From Campylobacterales bacterium (GTDB taxonomy: Bacteria > Campylobacterota > Campylobacteria > Campylobacterales > Sulfurospirillaceae), in contig JAJRPV010000048.1 in the NCBI GenBank assembly GCA_024280575.1, positions 1 to 36,243 on the forward strand: 36,243 nt of DNA, read 5' to 3'. The notes beneath the pieces are model-generated. The model did not search any database. It saw only the letters and a list, made by a program, of their open reading frames with translations, and was not told the DNA's origin. Position 1 is the stretch's first letter. Every line of letters starts with the position of its first letter. This document shows positions 25,834 through 34,317 of this stretch, piece by piece. The position numbers were made by a program, and so were the translations under genes.

Positions 25834-27207
25834 TTGAAAGAGATGAAACAAAATATACAAAATTCTTTTCCTTCAACTTCTGAATTGATTCAAGAAGTCT
25901 CAAAGGAATTAGAAAAAACTCCCAAAAAAAGTAGGCGAGAGTTTTTACGAAAAGGATTTTTCTTTTCTGTAACTGCTGCAGCTGCCTTAGGCGGAGTCGG
26001 TGCTACAAAACTTCAAGCAGGCGAGTCACATGTTGACCCTAAAAACTTACCGCCAAATAATCCTTCCTGGGGATTTAAATGGGGCAGAGATAACAATGCC
26101 AATCCATATGGTATTCCATCAAAATACGAGGCAAATGTCGTTAGAAGATTTGTTCCTTGGTTGACTGCCGATCAAAAAGCTTCTATTAGCTTTACTCCTT
26201 GGCAAGACCTTAAGGGCATCATAGTTCCAAATGGTTTGCATTTTACTAGGTGTCACGGCGGTGTTATAGACATAAATCCACTTGAATGGAGATTATTGAT
26301 ACACGGACTTGTAGAGAAAGAAGTTGTTCTTACTTTAGAAGATATCAAAAGATATCCGAGCATCAGCGTTATTCACTCATTTGAATGTGCAGCAAACAAT
26401 GGTATGGAATGGAGAGGGCCGGGAATCAACTCACTTCAAGCGACACACGGAATGCTCTCATGCTCAGAATGGACTGGAGTTCCTCTAAAAGTTATACTTG
26501 AAGATATTGGTTTAAAACCAGGTGCAAAATGGATGTTCCCTGAAGGCTCTGATCCCGCTGGTGTTGGAAGAAGTGTGCCCATAGAGAAAGTTTTAGATGA
26601 TGCAATGCTGGTTTATGCTATGAATGGCGAAGCGCTTCGTCCTGAACAAGGATATCCTGTAAGACTGTTTCTTCCGGGTTGGGAAGGTGCTATCCAAGTC
26701 AAGTGGCTTAAAAGATTAAAATTTGATGACAAATCATGGTTTGTTAGAGAAGAAACTACAAAATATACAATGCTTGAGACAGATGGTCACGCAAAAATGT
26801 ATAATTGGGCTATGGAAGCAAACTCTGTTATTACTTCACCTTGTCCTGAACGAAATTGGAGGGAAGCTAAAAAAGGTGTCATAAAAGTAGAAGGAATTGC
26901 ATGGTCTGGAAAAGGTGCTATCACCCATGTTGATGTTTCAACAGATGGTGGCAAAACATGGAAAGAAGCCAAATTTACAAGTATTGTTCTTCCTAAGGCA
27001 GTTACAAGATTTGCAATTGACATAAACTGGAATGGAAAGCCGATGCTACTTCAAAGCAGGGCAACCGATGATACAGGATACACTCAGCCAACAGCGAAAC
27101 AATTAGTATCTGCTCGGGGTCGAGAAGCTGTATATCATAGAAATGCTATACAAACCTGGGAAGTGAAAAGTAACGGGGAGGTAAATGATGTACATGTCTA
27201 TGCGTAA
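25834..27207 (+). CDS. soxC: Sulfane dehydrogenase subunit SoxC (molybdopterin)
   Basis: 457 residues. A Tat signal (R34-R35, RREFLRKGFFF) precedes a sulfite-oxidase-type molybdenum domain; the Mo-ligand cysteine is C185 in HSFECAANNG. The C-terminal Mo-co dimerisation domain is present (HVDVSTDGGKTWKEA). With SoxD it oxidises the SoxY-bound sulfane sulfur in the periplasm. Start TTG at 25834 is preferred: it lies 6 nt after AAAGGAG, whereas the ATG at 25843 is 15 nt away. Overlaps soxD. Confidence 0.93.
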   Translation: MKEMKQNIQNSFPSTSELIQEVSKELEKTPKKSRREFLRKGFFFSVTAAAALGGVGATKLQAGESHVDPKNLPPNNPSWGFKWGRDNNANPYGIPSKYEANVVRRFVPWLTADQKASISFTPWQDLKGIIVPNGLHFTRCHGGVIDINPLEWRLLIHGLVEKEVVLTLEDIKRYPSISVIHSFECAANNGMEWRGPGINSLQATHGMLSCSEWTGVPLKVILEDIGLKPGAKWMFPEGSDPAGVGRSVPIEKVLDDAMLVYAMNGEALRPEQGYPVRLFLPGWEGAIQVKWLKRLKFDDKSWFVREETTKYTMLETDGHAKMYNWAMEANSVITSPCPERNWREAKKGVIKVEGIAWSGKGAITHVDVSTDGGKTWKEAKFTSIVLPKAVTRFAIDINWNGKPMLLQSRATDDTGYTQPTAKQLVSARGREAVYHRNAIQTWEVKSNGEVNDVHVYA

Positions 27208-28300
27208 TCTTACACTATTAGCAAGCTCAATTGTAATTGTCACAAATTTAGGAGCTGCAAAATTAAACTATACTCCGGCCAATCCTGATAAATATCCTTA
27301 TCCAAGCACGGCAAAAGACAAACAAGGCAATACAACCAATGTTGATGGTGCGAAAATAAGAAAAAATGTAATCACGGTAAAAGAAGTCTATAAATCACAA
27401 ATTAGCGGTAAAAATCATAATTTTGGTGTACCGGCGACAAAAGCAACTTTAAAAGCATGGAATACCGATGTCAGACCAGACGGAAAAGGTTTGCCAAATG
27501 GGAAAATGACCGTAGAAGAAGGTGCTAAAGTATTTAGTGCAAAATGTGCAACTTGTCATGGAGATTTTGGTGAAGGAGTCGATAGATTTCCTGTACTAGC
27601 AGGAGGAATAGGCACATTAAAACTTCATCCAAAAACCGGTGGAGATCCAGGACCTCTTAAGACCATAGGAAGTTATGCTCCTTATATAGCACCATTTTTC
27701 TGGTACATTCAAACTGCCATGCCTCTTTCAGCACCAAAGTCACTTAGTAATAGTCAGGTATATGGAATCTTGGGATATTTGCTTCAGCTAAATGAAATTC
27801 AAGTAAATGGAAAAGATATCGAAGATGATACCGTGATTGATAGAAAATTTATAAAATCTGTTCATCTACCCAATGAAAAAGGTTTTGAGTATAACAACTT
27901 AAGAAAACCAGACACTCACAATACTAGGTGTATGAAAAATTGTATAGATCCGTCAAAAATGACTATCATGCACATAAAAACAGATGCAACACAAGTTAAA
28001 CCTCCATTTGGAGACGGGAGATACTCTTTTAATGATGCAAAGAAAAAAGAGTCTGCCGGAGAAATCGGTAAAACAATCTATGAAAATACATGTGCAGGTT
28101 GTCATGATTCAGGAATAGCCGGAGCTCCAAAGTTTGGAGATAAAGCTGATTGGGCACATGTAAGAGAAGAGAATTTAAAAGATGTGTTTAACCATGCGAT
28201 CAACGGATTTAATGCTATGCCTCCAAAAGGTGGAGACATGTCACTCAAAGATGAAGATGTTAAAAGCACAGTTAAATATATGCTTGAAAAAAGCAAATAG
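27188..28300 (+). CDS. soxD: Cytochrome c subunit SoxD of sulfane dehydrogenase
   Basis: 370 residues with two c-type haem sites, CATCH (about 120) and CAGCH (about 302), and probable Met ligands in TAMPLS and NAMPPKG. A third cysteine pair CMKNC sits between them without a His, perhaps a disulfide. Accepts electrons from SoxC. Start ATG 27188 chosen for its 6-nt spacing from GGGGAGG; the adjacent ATG at 27185 is too close. Overlaps soxC by 20 nt, consistent with coupled synthesis. Confidence 0.93.
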   Translation: MYMSMRNLTLLASSIVIVTNLGAAKLNYTPANPDKYPYPSTAKDKQGNTTNVDGAKIRKNVITVKEVYKSQISGKNHNFGVPATKATLKAWNTDVRPDGKGLPNGKMTVEEGAKVFSAKCATCHGDFGEGVDRFPVLAGGIGTLKLHPKTGGDPGPLKTIGSYAPYIAPFFWYIQTAMPLSAPKSLSNSQVYGILGYLLQLNEIQVNGKDIEDDTVIDRKFIKSVHLPNEKGFEYNNLRKPDTHNTRCMKNCIDPSKMTIMHIKTDATQVKPPFGDGRYSFNDAKKKESAGEIGKTIYENTCAGCHDSGIAGAPKFGDKADWAHVREENLKDVFNHAINGFNAMPPKGGDMSLKDEDVKSTVKYMLEKSK

Positions 28301-28303
28301 TTA

Positions 28304-28371
28304 GACCGAAAGGTTGTGCTTTAGTAGAGCGTGAATTTACTAGGGGCTTTGCCCCTAGTAAAGATGACAAT
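28304..28371 (+). repeat. Two-hairpin element, copy C (before soxX)
   Basis: P1 GACC/GGTT with loop GAAA (28304-28315), core GTGCTTTAGTAGAGC then GTGAATTT, P2 ACTAGGGGC/GCCCCTAGT with loop TTT (28339-28359) flanked by TTT/AAA, then GATGACAAT. It begins 3 nt after the soxD stop and ends 20 nt before the soxX ATG, which has its own AAGGAG. Confidence 0.8.
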
Positions 28372-28391
28372 TAAATAGAAAAGGAGAGAAA

Positions 28392-28760
28392 ATGATAAAT
28401 GCAAAAAAATTATTAGTATTAGCCATTGCAGGTATGCTAGGTGCTACTATAGCTAATGCTACCGGTAATGAGGCTTTAATCAAAGAGGGCAGAAAAGTAT
28501 TTACTACTAAAAAGCTTGGTAACTGTTTGGCTTGCCATGCAGTTCAAGGTGATGCAGGCATACCGCAAACTGGTGATATTGGTCCAAAACTTGCCAATCT
28601 GGATACTTATCCAAAAGAGTATCTATTTAATAAAATATGGAATCCAAACAAAACTGTCCCAGACAGCGTAATGCCTCCAATGGGGAAAAGCCACAAGATA
28701 ACAAGACACCAAGTAGATGCACTTGTAGCATATTTACAGGCAACAACAAAAGCAAAATAG
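28392..28760 (+). CDS. soxX: Cytochrome c SoxX
   Basis: 122 residues: signal peptide (to about residue 23), one haem site CLACH (45-49) and the Met-ligand region DSVMPPMGKS. SoxX pairs with SoxA to form SoxXA, which couples thiosulfate to the SoxY cysteine. It lies between two copies of the two-hairpin element; its own stop codon overlaps a decayed copy. Confidence 0.93.
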   Translation: MINAKKLLVLAIAGMLGATIANATGNEALIKEGRKVFTTKKLGNCLACHAVQGDAGIPQTGDIGPKLANLDTYPKEYLFNKIWNPNKTVPDSVMPPMGKSHKITRHQVDALVAYLQATTKAK

Positions 28761-28796
28761 TAGAGTGTGAATTTTACTTAAACAAAAGATAACAGT
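28758..28796 (+). repeat. Decayed two-hairpin element (D0)
   Basis: Directly at the soxX stop the sequence reads AGTAGAGTGTGAATTT, as in copies C and D, and then TTACTTAAAC followed by AAAAGATAACAGTT, close to the AAAGATGACAAT tail. P1 and the P2 pairing are lost. Confidence 0.5.
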
Positions 28797-28811
28797 TCAG
28801 ATAGAGCTTCT

Positions 28812-28879
28812 CGACACAAGTCGTAGCTTTAGTAGAGTGTGAATTTTATATGAGCTTTGCTCATATAAAAGATGACAAT
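28812..28879 (+). repeat. Two-hairpin element, copy D (before soxY)
   Basis: P1 CGAC/GTCG with loop ACAA (28812-28823), core TAGCTTTAGTAGAG then TGTGAATTT, P2 TATATGAGC/GCTCATATA with loop TTT (28847-28867) flanked by TTT/AAA, then GATGACAAT. Ends 24 nt before the soxY ATG. Confidence 0.8.
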
Positions 28880-28903
28880 AAAATAAAAAAGGGAGAATGA
28901 AAT

Positions 28904-29359
28904 ATGAAAAGAAGAAAATTTATAGGACTCGGTTTCGCGACAATGGCGGTAACTGCATTACAAACAGTAGGCAGTGCAAATATTTTAAAAGATCATCCAA
29001 AGGCATTTATGGATACTAAGCCTGAAGATGCTATAAAAGATATATATGGAACAACAAGCGTGATGAAGGATGACAAAGCATCACTAAAACTTCCAGATAT
29101 CGCAGAAAATGGGGGCGCAGTTCCGGTTACAGTTTCAACAAGCTTGGAAAATGCAAAAACAATGACTCTTATAATAGATGGTAATCCGCACCCACTTGCA
29201 GTAGCATGGGATTTACAAGAAGGTACAATTCCAAAATTTTCAACTAGAATCAAGATGAGAAAAACAGGAAATGTTAGATTAATCGTAGAAGATGCAAACG
29301 GCAAACTACACGAGGCAATCAAACAAGTAAAAGTAACAGTCGGTGGATGTGGTGGTTGA
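28904..29359 (+). CDS. soxY: Sulfur carrier protein SoxY
   Basis: 151 residues. Tat-type leader MKRRKFIGLGF and the carrier C-terminus VGGCGG, whose cysteine (C149) on a flexible arm carries the thiosulfate-derived sulfur through the cycle. Forms a dimer with SoxZ and is exported with it. GGGAG precedes the ATG. Confidence 0.95.
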   Translation: MKRRKFIGLGFATMAVTALQTVGSANILKDHPKAFMDTKPEDAIKDIYGTTSVMKDDKASLKLPDIAENGGAVPVTVSTSLENAKTMTLIIDGNPHPLAVAWDLQEGTIPKFSTRIKMRKTGNVRLIVEDANGKLHEAIKQVKVTVGGCGG

Positions 29360-29408
29360 TACCAACTTTCATATAGAACTTAAATAAACTATGCAAACTC
29401 AAGCCTCT

Positions 29409-29476
29409 AGGCGTAAGCCTTAGCTTCAGTAGCGTGTGAATTTTTCTTGGGCTTTGCCCAAGTAAAAGATGACAAT
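29409..29476 (+). repeat. Two-hairpin element, copy E (before soxZ)
   Basis: P1 AGGC/GCCT with loop GTAA (29409-29420), core TAGCTTCAGTAGCG then TGTGAATTT, P2 CTTGGGC/GCCCAAG with loop TTT (29446-29462) plus an outer TTTT/AAAA, then GATGACAAT. Ends 27 nt before the soxZ ATG. Confidence 0.8.
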
Positions 29477-29503
29477 TAGGTAAAAAATTTAGGAGAAATT
29501 AAA

Positions 29504-29800
29504 ATGGGAATAAAAGCAATAGCAAAAGTAAAAAAAGATATAGCAACAGTTAAATTACTAGTAAAACATCCAATGGCATCAGGAAAAATTGGTGGTGGAA
29601 AAGGTGATCCAAAATATATCAATCATCTAACGGTAAAACACGGAGGAAGAGTCGTGTATGATATGTATCCAACATCAGCCGTATCAAAAAACCCGTATAT
29701 AAAATTTGCATTTAAAGGTGCAAAAAAAGGTGACACAATCACAGTTGAATGGAAAGATAATACCGGAGCGACACAAAAGAAAGACATCAAACTGAAGTAA
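29504..29800 (+). CDS. soxZ: SoxZ, partner of SoxY
   Basis: 98 residues, normal length, with the immunoglobulin-like SoxZ pattern: VKLLVKHPMASG, INHLTVKHGGRVVYD and the C-terminal ITVEWKDNTGATQKKDIKLK. It holds SoxY in the carrier heterodimer and has no signal of its own, exported with SoxY. AGGAG precedes the ATG. Confidence 0.95.
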   Translation: MGIKAIAKVKKDIATVKLLVKHPMASGKIGGGKGDPKYINHLTVKHGGRVVYDMYPTSAVSKNPYIKFAFKGAKKGDTITVEWKDNTGATQKKDIKLK

Positions 29801-29802
29801 AT

Positions 29803-29845
29803 ACCCACAAGGTTATGCTTTTAGAAAAATATATTTGCCTCAAAT
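29803..29845 (+). repeat. Decayed two-hairpin element (G), between soxZ and soxA
   Basis: A P1-like ACC/GGT pair (29803-29813) is followed by TATGCTTTTAG, similar to the core TAGCTTTAG, and then by a weak hairpin ATTTG/CAAAT (29833-29845). The GAATTT and GACA parts are missing. Weaker than the other copies. Confidence 0.35.
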
Positions 29846-29877
29846 CAAATGTATAATTTAACAATAAGGAGAACAAT

Positions 29878-30786
29878 ATGTTGAAAAAACTGATAAAAAT
29901 TGCTACTATTTCGATGATAAGTGGCACTATTATGTTTGCAGCGAATTTTAATGCTCAAGCAGAAAAAGACAGACATGCGTTTGTAAACTATTTTTTAAAG
30001 AAATTTGAAAATCCGGTTGCGAACAGGGCAAAATACTTTCCATATGTACCGATAGAGGAATTGAAAAAGGACTATATATACCCACTTAAATTTGAAGATT
30101 TTAAAAATGGCCCTATGAGTTGGTACAGACCTGCGAAAGAACAGTTTGCGGAGATAAATGATTTTCCTCCATACGAAATACCTCTTGATGACGGAAAAGA
30201 ATTATTTACAAAACCTTTTGCAAACGGAAAAACATATAGTAGTTGTTTTCCAAATCCGGCAATTAAACAAAACTATCCATATTATGATACAAAAAGAGAT
30301 GAAATTGTAACAATCGGTATGGCTGTTAACGAATGTAGAGTTAAAAACGGAGAAAAACCTCTAAAATACGGCAAAGGCGACATTGCTAAAGTAATTGCAT
30401 ATCTTGCAGATAAGTCAAGAGGCCAAAAAATAAATATTAAGATACCAAGTGCAAACGCTGCTAAAGCATATGAAGCTGGTAAAAAACTTTTTTATAAGCA
30501 AAGAGGATATCTAAGCATTAGTTGTAATGAATGTCATGTTCAAAGCGCTGGTAAAAGAATTAGAGCCGAAGCTCTAAGTCCAGCACTTGGATCTACTACT
30601 GAAATGCCTGTTTATCGGCTAAAATGGGGTGGGCTAGGAACACTTCAAAGAAGACTAGTCGGTTGTATTAAAGATACAGGTAGTGAAAAACCAAAAATGC
30701 AAAGCAAGCCAGTAAAAGAGTTGGCATACTTCTTGACATATATGTCAAATGGTATGAAACTTAATGGCCCAGATACAAGAAAGTAA
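29878..30786 (+). CDS. soxA: Cytochrome c subunit SoxA, single-haem form
   Basis: 302 residues with a signal peptide. Only one haem motif remains (CNECH, 216-220); the N-terminal cytochrome domain retains lone cysteines C123 and C153, likely a disulfide instead of a second haem, as in other single-haem SoxA proteins. C263 in VGCIKDTG is the catalytic persulfide cysteine. Catalyses with SoxX the oxidative coupling of thiosulfate to SoxY. Normal SD (AAGGAG) before ATG 29878. Confidence 0.93.
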   Translation: MLKKLIKIATISMISGTIMFAANFNAQAEKDRHAFVNYFLKKFENPVANRAKYFPYVPIEELKKDYIYPLKFEDFKNGPMSWYRPAKEQFAEINDFPPYEIPLDDGKELFTKPFANGKTYSSCFPNPAIKQNYPYYDTKRDEIVTIGMAVNECRVKNGEKPLKYGKGDIAKVIAYLADKSRGQKINIKIPSANAAKAYEAGKKLFYKQRGYLSISCNECHVQSAGKRIRAEALSPALGSTTEMPVYRLKWGGLGTLQRRLVGCIKDTGSEKPKMQSKPVKELAYFLTYMSNGMKLNGPDTRK

Positions 30787-30796
30787 AGGAAAAAAT

Positions 30797-31105
30797 ATGA
30801 AAAAATTACTTTTAATAAGCACTATAACAGTAGCATTTCTAGCAGGCTGCGCGACAAATTATCCAATGGCAACAAATAGCGTTGACAGTGCGATAGCAAA
30901 TGCACAGGCAAAGTACAATAAAGCACACAGTGAAATGGTAGCTTGGGGTATGACAAAGAAAACAATAGAAAAAGCAAAAGCTCTAGCTAAAACTAATCCT
31001 AGAAAAGCAATAGCACTAGCAAATGAAGCAGCTTATGAAGCTGATACCGCATTGGCACAATCAGCCCAATATGAAAAAATTTGGCGTGCTGCCGTGCCTA
31101 AGTAG
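30797..31105 (+). CDS. soxK: SoxXA-binding lipoprotein SoxK-like
   Basis: 102 residues from ATG 30797, chosen because AAAGGA lies 6 nt upstream and the product begins with a lipoprotein signal MKKLLLISTITVAFLAGC, lipidated at C18. The rest is helical (EMVAWGMTKKTIEKAKALAK). Size, lipobox and position between soxA and soxB match the SoxXA-binding protein (SoxK) that stabilises SoxXA. Inferred by context. Confidence 0.75.
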   Translation: MKKLLLISTITVAFLAGCATNYPMATNSVDSAIANAQAKYNKAHSEMVAWGMTKKTIEKAKALAKTNPRKAIALANEAAYEADTALAQSAQYEKIWRAAVPK

Positions 31106-31116
31106 AAAGGGAGTTT

Positions 31117-32895
31117 ATGAGTTCATTAAATAGAAGAGAATTCTTATATATGATGTCCGTTTTAGGGGCATCATCATTGTTTGCAAAATCTCATCAAAAA
31201 CTCTTTGATGTCAAAAATTTGAATGACTATTATAAAATTCAAAATTTTGGAAATGCAAGATTTTTACATATGACTGACTGTCATGCCCAGTTAATGCCAG
31301 TCCATTTTAGAGAGCCTAGTGTAAACCTAGGCTTTGATTCAAACTTTGGCAAGCCTCCGCACATAGTCGGTAGCCACTTTTTGAAACATTACGGTATCTC
31401 TGAAAATTCTAGAGCCGGTTTTGCTATGACTTGTATGAATTATGTAGAAAATGCAAAAAGATTTCACAGAGTTGGTGGTTTTGCTCACATTAAAACACTA
31501 ACTGATCATTTAAGAGGAAGTTTTGGCAAAGATAAAACTCTCTTTTTAGATGGTGGAGATACCTGGCAGGGAAGTGCAACATCTCTTTATACCAGAGGCA
31601 AAGATATGGTGGGAGCCATAAATCTCCTTGGTGTTGATGTTTGTACGGGGCACTGGGAATTTACTTACAAAGAAAAGGAAATTTTAGCAAATATCAAAGC
31701 ACTCGACTCTGATTTTATCGCCCAAAATGTTTTTGTAAAAGATGAGGCACTGATGAATGGCGCTGAAGCTTACAATGAAGATACAGGTCGAGCTTTCAAG
31801 CCATATGTTATGAAAAAGATGGGCGATAATATGGTAGCCGTAATCGGACAAGCTTTCCCTTATACGACTATCGCAAATCCGCAAAGATTTATTCCTGATT
31901 GGTCATTTGGTATCAAACCTGATGAAATGCAAGAATTGATTGATGAAATCAAAACAAAAGAAAAACCAGACGCCATTATAGTTATATCACATAATGGCTT
32001 TGATGTTGACAAGAAGATGGCTGCGGTTGTCAGCGGTATCGACTTTATACTTGGTGGCCATACACATGACGCCGTTCCTGAAGCAGTGCCGGTTAAAAAC
32101 TCAAAGGGTGTTACACATGTAATCAACTCTGGTTCAAACGGTAAATTTATCGGAGTACTTGATCTTGATATAAAAGGCAAAAAGGTGAGAGATTTTAGAT
32201 TTACTCTCATGCCTGTTTTCTCTGACCTTCTACCGGAAGATCCGGATATGAAAAAATATGTAGAAAAAGTAAGAGCGCCGTTTATAGACAAGCTTACAAA
32301 ACCTTTGGCAACAACAGATAATCTTCTATACAGAAGAGGAAACTTTAACGGTACATTTGATCAGATAATCTGTGATGCTCTTCGTGAAGTAAAGGGAGCT
32401 GATATCTCTATGAGTCCTGGCTTTAGATGGGGAACTTCTGTTCTTCCAGGTGAAGCTATCACATTTGATGATTTGATGAATCATACTTCTATGACTTACC
32501 CTGAAACATATGTCAGGGAAGTATCCGGAAAAGATATACATACAATCTTAGAAGATGTTGCTGACAATCTTTTCAATAAAGATCCGTTTTTGCAACAAGG
32601 TGGCGATATGGTAAGAACCGGTGGTCTCTCATACAAGATAGATCCTAAAAAAGATATCGGCAAAAGAATTACCAATCTTCACCTGAGCAGTGGTCAACAA
32701 ATAGAAGCAAACAGAAAATACAAACTTGCAGGCTGGTCAACAGTTGGAAGTGCTTCTACAGGTGAGCCTGTTTGGGAAACTGTAGAAAAATATCTTGGAG
32801 CACACAAGCATATCAAGAACTTGAAGCTCGAAACTCCGGACATTATAGGTGTTAAAAACAATCCTGGGATTGAATTGTCACTTTATAAAAATTAA
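31117..32895 (+). CDS. soxB: Thiosulfohydrolase SoxB (dimanganese)
   Basis: 592 residues. Tat leader NRREFLYMMS, then a calcineurin-like metal domain: MTDCHAQL (D54, H56), LDGGDTWQGS (D145, D148), GHWEFTYK and the GGHTHD motif, with a 5'-nucleotidase-like C-terminal domain. It hydrolyses the sulfonate from SoxY-bound S-sulfonate to release sulfate. Immediately after soxK; ends before a strong hairpin. Confidence 0.95.
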   Translation: MSSLNRREFLYMMSVLGASSLFAKSHQKLFDVKNLNDYYKIQNFGNARFLHMTDCHAQLMPVHFREPSVNLGFDSNFGKPPHIVGSHFLKHYGISENSRAGFAMTCMNYVENAKRFHRVGGFAHIKTLTDHLRGSFGKDKTLFLDGGDTWQGSATSLYTRGKDMVGAINLLGVDVCTGHWEFTYKEKEILANIKALDSDFIAQNVFVKDEALMNGAEAYNEDTGRAFKPYVMKKMGDNMVAVIGQAFPYTTIANPQRFIPDWSFGIKPDEMQELIDEIKTKEKPDAIIVISHNGFDVDKKMAAVVSGIDFILGGHTHDAVPEAVPVKNSKGVTHVINSGSNGKFIGVLDLDIKGKKVRDFRFTLMPVFSDLLPEDPDMKKYVEKVRAPFIDKLTKPLATTDNLLYRRGNFNGTFDQIICDALREVKGADISMSPGFRWGTSVLPGEAITFDDLMNHTSMTYPETYVREVSGKDIHTILEDVADNLFNKDPFLQQGGDMVRTGGLSYKIDPKKDIGKRITNLHLSSGQQIEANRKYKLAGWSTVGSASTGEPVWETVEKYLGAHKHIKNLKLETPDIIGVKNNPGIELSLYKN

Positions 32896-32900
32896 ACTAT

Positions 32901-32933
32901 TTTTCAGCAAGGCATAGTCCTTGCTGAAAATTT
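32901..32933 (+). terminator. Rho-independent-type terminator after soxB
   Basis: The stem TTTTCAGCAAGG/CCTTGCTGAAAA (32901-32930) with loop CATAGT is followed by TTTCT. It lies between soxB and the next gene, so it ends or attenuates the sox transcript. Confidence 0.7.
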
Positions 32934-32947
32934 CTATCGGAGCTATC

Positions 32948-33859
32948 ATGAAAAAAACTATACTTTTACTTATCTTACCAATTTTTTTATTTGCAAATTT
33001 TTTTGATTTCAAACCACTTAAAATCAATAAGGATATAAGCTGTTTTATAGGAGCTTATGACCCGGTACTAAAATCAAATAAAGGCTTTGTGTCAAATGTA
33101 TGCTATATCGACATGGGGAATTATTTAATTCTTTTAGATGCGAGTGCAACTTATAATTTTGCAAAAGAGTTAAATGATTACATAGAAAAATCTACAAATA
33201 AGAAAATCAAATTTGTGGTTATCACAAACTATCATGATGACAGACTTTTGGGAGCTTCGTACTTTAAAGAAAAAGGTGTAAAAATTGTGGGCGCATCAAA
33301 TCTACCAAAGTTAATCAAATCTCACCCTGATACTTATAAAAGAACAATGACCACTTTGCCAAAAGATTTAACAAAAAATACAAAAGCGGTTTTGCCAGAT
33401 ATCTTAGTAGATAAAAAACTAGAGATAAAAGGAAAAGACAAATCAATTTTTGTACTCAAACCAAGCAAAGCAACCCAATCTCCTGCAGATTTAATTATAT
33501 ATAGCCCAAAAGACAGTTTTATATTTACAGGCAATACTATATTTAACGGAAGATTTGTAAACTATGCAAAAGACAGCAATATCGATGAATGGATAAAAGC
33601 TTTAAAATTTATAGAAAACAAACATGCCAAGTATGTTATGGGTGGACACGGAAAAAGGTTTGATAAAAACTCATATAAGCCTACTTTAGAATACCTCGAG
33701 ATGCTGAGAAAACAGGTAAAAAAAGCAAATGAAGACGACATAGACCCGGCTGATTTGGAGAAATACATCCACACCGACAAGTTTAAAAATATACCTCACT
33801 ATGATGAGCTATATCTAAGAAATGCCAGACACTATTTTGATCAATTAGAATGGCAATAA
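32948..33859 (+). CDS. Exported metallo-beta-lactamase-fold protein with a decayed metal site (SoxH-like)
   Basis: 303 residues from ATG 32948, preceded by CGGAG; a longer start would add nine residues from inside the terminator. N-terminal signal peptide. The fold is recognisable (VVITNYHDDRLLG around 91-102, FTGNTIF, MGGHG), but the metal motif HxHxDH is TNYHDDR: N94 and R99 replace two histidines, N196 replaces the bridging Asp of FTGD; H96, D98 and H234 remain. Position after soxB matches SoxH-type proteins. If active, its chemistry is altered. Confidence 0.7.
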   Translation: MKKTILLLILPIFLFANFFDFKPLKINKDISCFIGAYDPVLKSNKGFVSNVCYIDMGNYLILLDASATYNFAKELNDYIEKSTNKKIKFVVITNYHDDRLLGASYFKEKGVKIVGASNLPKLIKSHPDTYKRTMTTLPKDLTKNTKAVLPDILVDKKLEIKGKDKSIFVLKPSKATQSPADLIIYSPKDSFIFTGNTIFNGRFVNYAKDSNIDEWIKALKFIENKHAKYVMGGHGKRFDKNSYKPTLEYLEMLRKQVKKANEDDIDPADLEKYIHTDKFKNIPHYDELYLRNARHYFDQLEWQ

Positions 33860-33869
33860 AGGGGATATT

Positions 33870-34310
33870 GTGAAAAAATTATTACTAATTTTACTTATAA
33901 GCAGTTTTGCTTTTGCAAAGATAGATTTTGCTACTCCGCAACCTAGCTTTGAAAATCCTAGACTTTGGCTCATAAGAGTAAATGAAAGTGAAAAAACGAA
34001 GGTTAATCATATATTAAATGCCATAAACAATGTCTTAAAGGGCTATCCCGAAGAAGCCCTACATGTAGAGATTATTTTTTATGCAAACGGCATAAGAGCC
34101 GCTAGAAAAGACTACAATAAGGATATTCTAAAAAGGATAAAATCCCTAATGGTATATGACAACATAAGATTTGTCGTGTGTAAAAATACAATGGATACAA
34201 TGGGTTGGAAGAAAAAAGATTTTATTAGCGGAGTTGATTATGTTCAAATAGGAATAGCAGAAGCGATAGAAAAAGTGGCTTCGGGTTGGATAGATGTTTC
34301 GCCATACTAA
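33870..34310 (+). CDS. Exported DsrE-like protein
   Basis: 146 residues, start GTG at 33870 behind GGGG. A signal peptide (MKKLLLILLISSFAFA) is followed by a DsrE/DsrF-type fold: strand LHVEIIFYANGI and conserved C104 in FVVCKNTMDTM, then the glycine-rich end GIAEAIEKVASGW. DsrE family members carry sulfur on this cysteine. A periplasmic role with the Sox proteins is inferred. Confidence 0.7.
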   Translation: MKKLLLILLISSFAFAKIDFATPQPSFENPRLWLIRVNESEKTKVNHILNAINNVLKGYPEEALHVEIIFYANGIRAARKDYNKDILKRIKSLMVYDNIRFVVCKNTMDTMGWKKKDFISGVDYVQIGIAEAIEKVASGWIDVSPY

Positions 34311-34317
34311 AAAATTT

